Source of the DNA: Verrucomicrobiota bacterium
GTDB taxonomy: Bacteria > Verrucomicrobiota > Verrucomicrobiia > Chthoniobacterales > Terrimicrobiaceae
NCBI GenBank assembly: GCA_026398275.1
Contig: JAPLTF010000062.1
Location: 1 to 64,000 of the forward strand
DNA: 64,000 nucleotides
Reading direction: 5' to 3'
The stretch's first letter is position 1; each line of letters opens with the position of its first letter. This document shows, in pieces, positions 56,719 to 64,000 of the stretch. Made by a program: the position numbers and the translations under genes. The notes below the pieces were generated by a model. The model was not told where the DNA came from. It did no database searches and saw only the letters and a list, made by a program, of their open reading frames with translations.

Positions 56719-59544
56719 TTATTGCCCGGTGAGATTCGATTTGAACTGATAGTTGCCCGACTCCAGGGCCAGCACAACTCGATCACCTTCCTGTCGGAGA
56801 ATGCGAACGCCCGCCGCGCGGGACAGGGGTTTTCCGCCTTCGCTTGCCGAATCGGCTGAGGCCGCTGGCAGCCAGGCGGTAGCGGTGGTGTTTGGTGGGA
56901 CGCGGATCGCCCACTCGAAAGCGCCGTGCCGGCATTGCCAGGCACTTTCAATTCTGCCGTAAGGCGAGTCGTGCCACGCTTGCGCTTGTTCGAGTTGACG
57001 GAATCCATGAGGCTTGAGGTGGATTTGCTTGAAGCCCGGCGCAGCGGGACGAATGCCCGCGACGCTCTCGTGGAACCAGGCCGCGAATCCGCTGTGCATG
57101 GGATGATTCAGCGAATGGAAGATCCGTTCTCCGGCCTTCACCTCGTTGGCGATCTCGGGCCAGGTGGTGAAGCCCTGATTGATGGTGTAGGCGTGACCCG
57201 GCCACTGGTCCTGCTTGAGCGCGGTGATGGCGAGTTCGTCGTAGCCATGCTCCGCCAGTTGCGTGAAAAGCGGTCGCCCGCCGTGGATGCCAACCATGGC
57301 ATGCCCTTTGTGTTTGTCGGTCACCTCGCGCGCGAGCGACTTCGCAACCGACTCGGTTTGACCGTCCGGCGGCAAATCAAAGCGTAATGCCATGGCATCG
57401 GCAGTTTGAGAGCCATAGCCGCCTGTCGCCGCGTTGAAAAACTTCTTGTTGAACGCGGTTTTCGTCTCCGCGGCGAGGTTCGTGAAATACTCCGTATCTG
57501 CGGTCTTGCCGAGTTGCCGCGCGAAGTCCGCCATGATGCGCAGCGTGCCATAATAAAAGGCGGTGGACGTGAGCGGAACCGGACATTCAATCTTTTCGTT
57601 GCCGACGGGCGGACACCAATCACCATAGCCACGCACCACGATGCCGTCCTCGCGCAGGCCCTTCACATAATCAATCCACCGCCGCAAATGTCCGTAGTGC
57701 CGCGTGAAAACCTCCGTGTCTCCGTAGTAGGTTTGCAGATACCAGGGCAGCAGAACGTAGGCCGAACCCCAGTCAGGCCGCGCCTCCTGACCAAGCCGCC
57801 GGCCCACGGCGATGTCGCAGGGGATCCCGGGCGTGGCCTTCTGGCCAAAATAGGTCTCTCCGCCCCGGCCCAGCACGGTCTCGATGTCGTCCACGAACTT
57901 GGTCCAGAGCTGCGCCATGTCGTAGTTGAAGATCGTCGTCTCGGCGACGGCGTGGGCGTCGCCGAGCCAGGCGCATTTCTCGCGGTGCGGGCAGTCCTCC
58001 ATCACACTGTGCATGTTGTCTTCGATGGTCCAGAGCGAGGTCTGGTAGATCCGGTTCAACATCTCGTCCGAACAATGAAACGCCCCGCGACGCGGCGCAT
58101 CGGTATGGACATGCACGCCCACGAGGAAATCCTTGGCTGGCTCTGCCGGCAAACCCGCCACTTCGACATAGCGGAAGCCATGATAGGTAAACCGCGGCTC
58201 CCATGTCTCCACGCCGCCGCCTTTGCAGACATAAACTCCCGTCTGGTCCTGGCCGGTATACATGATGCCCGTGGAGGCGTGGTCGAGGTGCTTGCCATCG
58301 GGCGCGAGCACTTCGGCAAACTTGAGCGTGAGGGTCGTGTCCGCGGGGGCCTCCAATTTGATCCGCGCCCAGCCGGCAATGTTTTGGCCGAGATCGAAAA
58401 TCCATCTCCCGTTCCCGCAGTCGATGACGCGCGTGGGCCCGATGGTCTTGGTGCAACGAATCGGCGGAATCATCTGCGCCTGCAGGCGGGCCGTGACGGG
58501 TTTGACCACGAGCGCGTGCTGCCATTGTGAATCGTCGTAGCCGACGCGACCCCAGCCGGGTCGTTCCAGCCGCGCATCGTAGGTCTCTCCTCCATAGACA
58601 TTATCGTAAAGGATCGGGCCTGTGGCCGCTTTCCACGAGCCGTCGGTGACGATGGTCTGGCTCGTGCCGTCGCTGTAATCCACCACAATTTTCGCAATGA
58701 CCACTGGCGGGCCGTCGGCGAGACGATCCGCAGGGTAACCGTGGGCATGGTTCTGTCCGAAGAACCCATTGCCCACCATAAACCCGACGGCGTTCCGTCC
58801 ACCGGCCTTGAGCTGATCGGTAATGTCATGCGTGACGTAAAACGCCCGCACGTCATACGTCGTCTGGCCGGGGTCCAGCACGGCGTCGCCGACGCGCGCG
58901 CCGTTGACATACAGCTCCGAGTAGCCCAAGCCGCAGACGTAGGCGCGGGCTCGGACGATGCCGGGCTTCAACTCGAACTCGGTCCGGAACATCGGCGAGG
59001 GGAACGATTCCAGCAAGCTCGGCTCCTTCATCGTATAAATTTGGATCGGGCGCTTTGCGAGCGGCGAATTCCGTGAATCCTTTTCAAGGCGGATCCAGCT
59101 CGCGTCCTGCCAGTCCGCCGGGTCAGGAAGGCCGATTTCCCACTTCGCCACCGGCGACCACTCGCTCGCCTGGCCGGCGGCGTCCCACACCTTTACCCGC
59201 CAGAAGCACTGCTGCCGCGCGACGAGAGGTTTGCCGGCGTAGCGCACCAGGATGCTCTGCTCGGACTCCACGCGCCCGGTGTCCCACAAGTCGCCCTTCC
59301 CGCGCTGGAGCAACTCCGGCGAACTGGCAGCGAGGACGCGATAGGCCGTCTGCTTTTGCCCGCGCTCCTTCGACTGCAACTGCCAGCTCAAGCGCGGCGT
59401 GCGGTCATCCATGCCGATGGGATTCCCGCGGTATTCGCAGCGCAAACTCCCTGGCGTGACTTCCGCAGGGCAGGTTGAAACCGCCATTAGGATCGCGGAA
59501 GCGGAGGCTGCCGCCCGGAAAACGGTGGAATTAGTAATGCTCAT
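56719..59544 (-). CDS. Secreted alpha-L-rhamnosidase, GH78
   Basis: 941 residues with a signal peptide (AAASASAILMAVSTCPAE). The domain order is N-terminal fibronectin-like (LRCEYRGNPIGMDDRTPRLSW), Bac_rhamnosid_N (VRARAYVCGLGYSELYVNGARVGD), the concanavalin-like part and the alpha/alpha-toroid. The catalytic region EDCPHREKCAWLGDAHA holds the conserved Asp/Glu cluster, and the end GRIESAWQC is the family's C-terminal beta domain. It releases terminal L-rhamnose, so the target glycan likely has rhamnose side groups. The stop is 38 bp from the GH1 stop. Confidence 0.92.
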   Translation of the reverse strand: MSITNSTVFRAAASASAILMAVSTCPAEVTPGSLRCEYRGNPIGMDDRTPRLSWQLQSKERGQKQTAYRVLAASSPELLQRGKGDLWDTGRVESEQSILVRYAGKPLVARQQCFWRVKVWDAAGQASEWSPVAKWEIGLPDPADWQDASWIRLEKDSRNSPLAKRPIQIYTMKEPSLLESFPSPMFRTEFELKPGIVRARAYVCGLGYSELYVNGARVGDAVLDPGQTTYDVRAFYVTHDITDQLKAGGRNAVGFMVGNGFFGQNHAHGYPADRLADGPPVVIAKIVVDYSDGTSQTIVTDGSWKAATGPILYDNVYGGETYDARLERPGWGRVGYDDSQWQHALVVKPVTARLQAQMIPPIRCTKTIGPTRVIDCGNGRWIFDLGQNIAGWARIKLEAPADTTLTLKFAEVLAPDGKHLDHASTGIMYTGQDQTGVYVCKGGGVETWEPRFTYHGFRYVEVAGLPAEPAKDFLVGVHVHTDAPRRGAFHCSDEMLNRIYQTSLWTIEDNMHSVMEDCPHREKCAWLGDAHAVAETTIFNYDMAQLWTKFVDDIETVLGRGGETYFGQKATPGIPCDIAVGRRLGQEARPDWGSAYVLLPWYLQTYYGDTEVFTRHYGHLRRWIDYVKGLREDGIVVRGYGDWCPPVGNEKIECPVPLTSTAFYYGTLRIMADFARQLGKTADTEYFTNLAAETKTAFNKKFFNAATGGYGSQTADAMALRFDLPPDGQTESVAKSLAREVTDKHKGHAMVGIHGGRPLFTQLAEHGYDELAITALKQDQWPGHAYTINQGFTTWPEIANEVKAGERIFHSLNHPMHSGFAAWFHESVAGIRPAAPGFKQIHLKPHGFRQLEQAQAWHDSPYGRIESAWQCRHGAFEWAIRVPPNTTATAWLPAASADSASEGGKPLSRAAGVRILRQEGDRVVLALESGNYQFKSNLTGQ

Positions 59545-59589
59545 GCGATTTAAAATATAGCCCTGCCTCGAAACAAACCCTCAGCGGCA

Positions 59590-59617
59590 GCGCCATTAAT
59601 CAATGGTGAAGTGACAA
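59590..59617 (-). promoter_or_regulatory. Direct-repeat operator candidate, weaker (site G)
   Basis: On the minus strand, TTGTCAC (59611-59617) and ATGGCGC (59590-59596) are 21 bp apart and end 45 nt before the GH78 ATG. A TATATT box follows at the -10 position (59554-59559). The first half lies inside the last codons of the upstream GH2 gene, which limits the support. Confidence 0.45.
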
Positions 59618-62600
59618 CACGCCCGCAGGATCCGCGTTCCAAGCCTCGACGGTCGCGCCACCCGTGTTGTTCACTTCAACCGTGCGAGACTCGCCGGGGT
59701 CAAGCCAGAAGAAGTTATCCGAGGCCAGGAACGTGTCCGCGTGGCCCGGCAGATTGACGTTCACCGCCACCGCCGGCAGTTTCCCTTGGTTTGTGACCAC
59801 CAGCGTGCCCTTCTTCGCCTGCATCGCAAGCTCCGTCCTCGGCAAGCGGAACAGGCAGCCTTGCACCGTTTCGAAATTCATCCAGTAAAAGGTCCGGTCC
59901 GCCAGGGCACCGTGCTCGCGCACTTCCACCACAAACAGCAGCGGCGTGGAGCGCGCCTGCTCCTTGGTTAAGGTGAATTCGCCCAGCTTCGCCACGCGGC
60001 TGATCGCGCCGACGCCCTTGTAGGATTCCCGTTTGATTTCGGCCAGTTGGCTGTCATAGGCCCGGGCCACCACTTCCCACGCCCCGCCGTCTTTGAGCGC
60101 ATCGGCGTCGTCCAGCAAGAACACGGGCAAGGACGAGGCTGGCTGCTCGATGTAAACTTCGTCGTCGTTGTCAAAATGGAAGACCGCAAGGCTTTCAGCC
60201 GTTTTCGTCGCCGGCGCGTCCGGAACCACTCCCGCCAACGAATCCGTCCCCCGGCTGATGCTCAGCTCGTCCACCGCGCCGTCGCATCCTACAGAACCGT
60301 CGATGCGCCCCAGCCGCAACGGGTGCTCGTCAAACGCCAGTTCCGTCGGCGATGTCTGGGCGAGTGCCTTTTGACCGTCCACATACAATTCAAAGCCCTT
60401 CCGCTCCAAACGGAATGCCAGATAGTGCCATTGCCCGGCCTGCAGCGGCGTCGAAGACTGGAAATCGCCGACGCTGGGCATAAACACCGAGACCATCCCG
60501 CTGTTCGGCACTGTGTAGATGCTCCAGTGTTTCCCGGTTTTCGGCGCGACCGACAGGATGCTGTTGAAGCCAGCAAGAGTGTTCAGTTTCACCCAGCAGG
60601 CAAAGGTTACCGGCCGCTCCTTGAGGTTCCCCGGGATCGAGATCAACTGGCTGTTATTGGCCAAGTTGATGGCTTTCCCAAACCTGCCCGGAATCAAATC
60701 CGGCGCGACGGCGGATTCTCCCGCGAGGTTGACTGTGGTGAACAACATGCAGGCGTGAAGCGGGGCAAATGCCTGCCGGAAGAAATAATGCCCGATCTTG
60801 GGCGCACCGTAGTAATCCACGGTGGACCAGGTGGCCTGGGGCCACGCATCGTTGAGCTTGTAGTAGAGCGCCCCGGTGCAATCCGGCCAGCGGGTGCGGG
60901 CCCGCTCCAGCGTGTGGCGCACCGCGGTGACTTGGGCGACTTGCGACCCCAGCACCATGGATTTGAGGCTGTCGGGTTGGCCCATGAGGCCGGAGAAACG
61001 GAGCAGGAAATTCCAATGAGGACTTTCCGACCCGTCTTGCTTGCGCGGCTCCGCAGCAAGACGGTCGGGTGGAAAATGAAAGGGGGTGTGATGGATCAGG
61101 CTACCGCCGGGCGAGGGAGGCCAGACAGCCATTTCCTCTTGAGGCACGTAGCGAGCCATGGATTCGAGAACCGGCAGACTGTGGATGCCGAACTCCCCCA
61201 GGAAAGCGGAGGTCATGTTCATGTTGTAATCGAACGGGCGCGGCTGGAAGATACAGGCGTAGCTGTGCAGGCTGCCTCCCCATGGGTCGGAGCGGTGGAA
61301 GGGGCGCGTGCCGTCCAGTTCCACCGCGCATCTCCCCATCATGTCGATGGCCTCGCCGAAAGGCATGGGGGATTCATTTCCGCCGCCATACATCGCGAGA
61401 GACGGGTGGTTGCGGAGCCGCAGCGTGTTGCGTCGCACCGTCTCCTCAAGCACAGGGTAGGGCTGCACCGAGTGGCTGTTCCAAGCGGTCGGCCACTCCT
61501 GCATCACGAGGATGCCCTTGCGGTTGCACAGATCGTAGAACTCGTCGGTTTCCGGCATCCCGCCGCCCCAGGCGCGCAGCATTTGCACGTGCTGCAGTTT
61601 GGCGAGCGTGAGCAAGCGGTCGTAGCGCGCCCGCGAGAAATCCATGGCGTAATCCATGGTGCACCAGCCGGTGCCTTTGATGAAGGTGGGTCGACCGTTG
61701 ATGACGAAGGTCCAGTCGTAGCGGTCGGAGCGCGGGCCGCCCGGCAAGGGCGCCATGGCGATGGTGCGCAGGCCAAACGTGGTCTGTTTGACGTCAGACA
61801 CTCCGCTCTCCGGTTCAAAGGCGAGTTCCAGACGGTAAAGGTTCTGCTCCCCCAAGCCGTTCGGCCACCAGAGACGCGGGGACGGGATGTCAAACCGCAA
61901 GTGGACCGGTTTCGGCTCCGTTCCCTCACCGGCGATCGGCAGGACGAAATGATGGCTTTCGCCGCTGAAGTTCTCCGGCGTGACCGTGCCGACGAGCCTT
62001 CCGGACCAGCCGGCGGCGGGCCCTTGCAGTTCGGTCACCAAGCCGACGGTGCCTTTTTCAAGATCATGCGTCGCCACAAAAGGCGGAGTCATGCGGACGG
62101 CAGGGGCGCCTTCCACCCGCACCGACCTCCAGATACCCAGTGGCGGGATGCTGCCGTAAAGCCAGCCGAAAGTGTTGTTGAACACCACGGTCGTCCTCCA
62201 ATGCCAGACATTCCAGACCCGCCCGTCACCGGGTGCTGGATCGAGTTTCACGATCAGCGTGTTCTGATCCTGAAGGAGGGCTCCGATGTCGAACTCAGGA
62301 CCGCCGAACATCCCCTCGTGCTTCCCGAGCAATTTCCCGTTGAGCCAGACTGTGGCCCGGGTGGCCACGCCGTCAAAGATGAGCTTTTCCTCCCGGCTGC
62401 CGACCGGCCGCGGAAAACTGCGCTTAAACCACCAATGCCGGAAACTAGACTCGCGGGCGATGAGATCGTTTTTGCCGACGTTCGGGTCGGGAATTTTGCC
62501 GGCTTTCTGAAGGGCGGTGTGGACGCTGCCGGGAACTTCGGCGGGGATCGCATCCTGCCAATCCCCGGACAGGCGGTCTGCTTCCTCTCCTCCGTCGGCC

Positions 62601-63562
62601 ATTTGCCAAGTGCCGTCCAGCGAAACAACGGGCACGCCCGCGACACGCTCAGCCTCCCCCTTCTGCAAGGTCACCTTGATGGCAGGGGAGTCCATCGGCG
62701 CCGGGCCGGGCTTGAAACTCTCCCGGTCAATCTCATCCATGGAGATTTTTTTCACCACGGCAACAGCCGGTTGGTTCAAGCTGGCGGCATCGTCGACCGC
62801 GCCGTCGGCGTTCAGGGCATCCATGCGCCAGAGCCCGAGCGTTTCTTGATCCGCCACCGGGGCTTGCCCTGGATCAGCTGAGACCGTCCGGATGCCGCGC
62901 GAGATGCGAAGTTCGTCGATCAGGCCAAGGCAGGTGTGCGCGCCGGCGTGATAGCCGTAGTCCCCCATGGGCAAACCGGCGTTGTAGCCGCAATCCCCCA
63001 TGGGCAAACTGGCGGCATGGCGGACATAGCCGATGGTAAGCGGGCCCGCAGTCCGGGCCGGCTTGCCCAAAGGCGCAATTGCACGATCCGCCACCTGAAC
63101 GCCGTCGATGAAGAGGCGCGCGCGCTGCGGTTCGAATTGGAAGACCACGTGGTGCCAGCGGTCGTCGGTGATATCCCGATCGGATTCGATGACGTTCGGT
63201 GCGTAGCCGGGCAGGGAAACCGCCAAGACCCCGGTGGTGACCTCCGAATAGAGACTCCAATGCCCGCCGGAATCGCTGGACTCGTTTGCCGCGATGATGT
63301 TGCGGGCCGCCGCTTTGCCGCGAAGCCGCACCCAGCATTCCACCGTCAGGGGCGGTTCACCGTAGGCAGGGTGCTCCCTGACGGCCAGAGTTGACTGGTT
63401 CGCGTCCAAGGCTTGGCCAAACCTGCCCGGTGCCAAGGGATTGGATTGCCCAACCGAGGTCATCGGGGCGATCAGCAGCGCCAGTGGCAGCGCTACGCGG
63501 AGGCATGGGAGATTTTTCATGAACAAGGCGGCTGACCGTATCCGGACGAAGCTTGTTTTCAT
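59600..63562 (-). CDS. Large secreted GH2 enzyme with two LamG-like domains
   Basis: 1320 residues. Signal peptide in the first ~40 (CLRVALPLALLIAPMTSVGQS). A LamG/concanavalin-like domain (~45-260: PLTVECWVRLRG, HWSLYSEVTTGVLAVSL, LIDELRISRG) precedes the GH2 core (~300-950), and a second LamG-like domain (~965-1130: PVTFACWVKLNTLAGFNSIL, HWSIYTVPNSGMVSVFM) is inserted before the last beta domain. The core has the acid/base in MYGGGNESPMP and the nucleophile in FLGEFGIHSLP, closest to beta-mannosidase / exo-glucosaminidase types. A 33-bp tandem repeat sits in the first LamG part. It lies downstream of another GH2-like gene on the same strand. Confidence 0.82.
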   Translation of the reverse strand: MKTSFVRIRSAALFMKNLPCLRVALPLALLIAPMTSVGQSNPLAPGRFGQALDANQSTLAVREHPAYGEPPLTVECWVRLRGKAAARNIIAANESSDSGGHWSLYSEVTTGVLAVSLPGYAPNVIESDRDITDDRWHHVVFQFEPQRARLFIDGVQVADRAIAPLGKPARTAGPLTIGYVRHAASLPMGDCGYNAGLPMGDYGYHAGAHTCLGLIDELRISRGIRTVSADPGQAPVADQETLGLWRMDALNADGAVDDAASLNQPAVAVVKKISMDEIDRESFKPGPAPMDSPAIKVTLQKGEAERVAGVPVVSLDGTWQMADGGEEADRLSGDWQDAIPAEVPGSVHTALQKAGKIPDPNVGKNDLIARESSFRHWWFKRSFPRPVGSREEKLIFDGVATRATVWLNGKLLGKHEGMFGGPEFDIGALLQDQNTLIVKLDPAPGDGRVWNVWHWRTTVVFNNTFGWLYGSIPPLGIWRSVRVEGAPAVRMTPPFVATHDLEKGTVGLVTELQGPAAGWSGRLVGTVTPENFSGESHHFVLPIAGEGTEPKPVHLRFDIPSPRLWWPNGLGEQNLYRLELAFEPESGVSDVKQTTFGLRTIAMAPLPGGPRSDRYDWTFVINGRPTFIKGTGWCTMDYAMDFSRARYDRLLTLAKLQHVQMLRAWGGGMPETDEFYDLCNRKGILVMQEWPTAWNSHSVQPYPVLEETVRRNTLRLRNHPSLAMYGGGNESPMPFGEAIDMMGRCAVELDGTRPFHRSDPWGGSLHSYACIFQPRPFDYNMNMTSAFLGEFGIHSLPVLESMARYVPQEEMAVWPPSPGGSLIHHTPFHFPPDRLAAEPRKQDGSESPHWNFLLRFSGLMGQPDSLKSMVLGSQVAQVTAVRHTLERARTRWPDCTGALYYKLNDAWPQATWSTVDYYGAPKIGHYFFRQAFAPLHACMLFTTVNLAGESAVAPDLIPGRFGKAINLANNSQLISIPGNLKERPVTFACWVKLNTLAGFNSILSVAPKTGKHWSIYTVPNSGMVSVFMPSVGDFQSSTPLQAGQWHYLAFRLERKGFELYVDGQKALAQTSPTELAFDEHPLRLGRIDGSVGCDGAVDELSISRGTDSLAGVVPDAPATKTAESLAVFHFDNDDEVYIEQPASSLPVFLLDDADALKDGGAWEVVARAYDSQLAEIKRESYKGVGAISRVAKLGEFTLTKEQARSTPLLFVVEVREHGALADRTFYWMNFETVQGCLFRLPRTELAMQAKKGTLVVTNQGKLPAVAVNVNLPGHADTFLASDNFFWLDPGESRTVEVNNTGGATVEAWNADPAGVLSLHH
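62943..63008. repeat. 33-bp tandem duplication inside the first LamG domain
   Basis: Units 62943-62975 and 62976-63008 differ at only a few bases and keep the frame, giving LPMGDCGYNAG and LPMGDYGYHAG in succession. It lies in a loop before LIDELRISRG. Confidence 0.85.
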
Positions 63563-63600
63563 GTCTTTTTCGCTTTCCCGTGTGAAGTCATTCGCTGCTG

Positions 63601-64000
63601 CTAGCGCGGGGTCAGGCTGAGCGCCGGGGCGTTCCACGCGCCAACGGTCAGGGTGGTCAACTCCCGGTCCGCGCCATCGGCGGCCGGCGTGCGATGCAAT
63701 TGAAGCAGCCGCTCCTCGTTCGGCTCCAGCCAGAAGCCGCTGTCCTCGGGATACCAGGTGTTGGAAGCCTCGCCCGTTGACAACTCGACCCCCGCCGCCG
63801 GACGGTCGCCGGCGTTGCGGACGCGGACGGCCCAGCCCGCCCCGTCCCGGCGCAGTTCCGCCTCGAGCCGGGTTGCCGGGCGGTCAAACAGGCAGCCCGG
63901 GCGGTCGGCGAAGTCGAAGAAATAGATGTTGCGGTCGATCAGCTTGCCGCCGGCCGTCAGCTCCATTTTCAGGAACAGCGGCCGCTCGCATTTTTCCGGC
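63601..64000 (-). CDS. GH2-type glycoside hydrolase, C-terminal end only (cut by the window)
   Basis: The frame is open to the right edge (PEKCERPLFLKMEL ...), so 133 C-terminal residues are visible. They form a beta-sandwich: RNIYFFDFADRPGCLFDRPATRLEAEL, then GFWLEPNEERLLQLH and the end VGAWNAPALSLTPR. The arrangement matches the end of the GH2 gene at 59600 (FYWMNFETVQGCLFRLPRTELAM ... FFWLDPGESRTVEV ... AWNADPAGVLSLHH), so a second, related GH2 enzyme is likely. It lies 38 bp upstream of that gene's start and is probably in the same operon. Confidence 0.6.
   Translation of the reverse strand, partial: PEKCERPLFLKMELTAGGKLIDRNIYFFDFADRPGCLFDRPATRLEAELRRDGAGWAVRVRNAGDRPAAGVELSTGEASNTWYPEDSGFWLEPNEERLLQLHRTPAADGADRELTTLTVGAWNAPALSLTPR

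Overview
The window is GC-rich, gene-dense bacterial DNA with no rRNA, tRNA or CRISPR array that I could see. Several traits together suggest a Verrucomicrobiota member (inference from context, not from a marker gene): a PEP-CTERM protein built of autotransporter-type beta-strand repeats, many secreted glycoside hydrolases with no SusC/SusD pair, a URO-D family protein and a WbsX-like protein beside a sulfatase, many small lipoproteins, and dispersed GGCGGGACGCC palindromes.

Left part (1-30 kb) is mostly housekeeping. It holds a gcvT-gcvH-gcvP operon with ATGA overlaps and a GH38 alpha-mannosidase just behind it. Next is an unusual four-gene run (7.7-13.3 kb): a membrane transporter-like protein fused to a hot-dog thioesterase domain, a GH75-like lipoprotein, an intact ketosynthase and a catalytically dead ketosynthase. 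After these come a DUF4380-like protein, a lipoprotein, a SulP transporter overlapping upp, a GT9 glycosyltransferase, a lipoprotein and a ComEC-like protein. An IS4-family element (21954-23388) sits inside one of the dispersed palindromes, with a perfect 11-bp target duplication and an apparent +1 frameshift in its transposase. On the minus strand follow an orphan PotA-like ATPase and the yceD-rpmF-plsX-fabH lipid cluster, then an aldo/keto reductase, a HAD phosphatase and an FAH-family hydrolase.

Right part (30.4-64 kb) is a polysaccharide-use island that starts with an AraC-family regulator. It encodes a WbsX-like protein, two tandem GH71/GH99-like proteins, a sulfatase, two beta-helix (pectate-lyase-like) proteins, a URO-D family protein, GH116 (one whole, one truncated), GH2 (two whole, one cut by the window edge), GH1, GH78 and a family of small secreted proteins, one of them deleted internally. 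Most enzymes carry signal peptides, so breakdown is probably periplasmic or extracellular, of a branched, rhamnose-containing and possibly sulfated glycan.

The most interesting new signal is a direct-repeat element, consensus close to wTGrCrC-N14-wTGGCAC with half-sites exactly 21 bp apart. It lies 44 nt before the start codon of four island reading frames and 65 nt before a fifth; two weaker copies lie 45 nt before two others. It looks like the operator of an AraC-type regulator, most simply the one at 30431-31372, and would tie the scattered plus- and minus-strand genes into one regulon.
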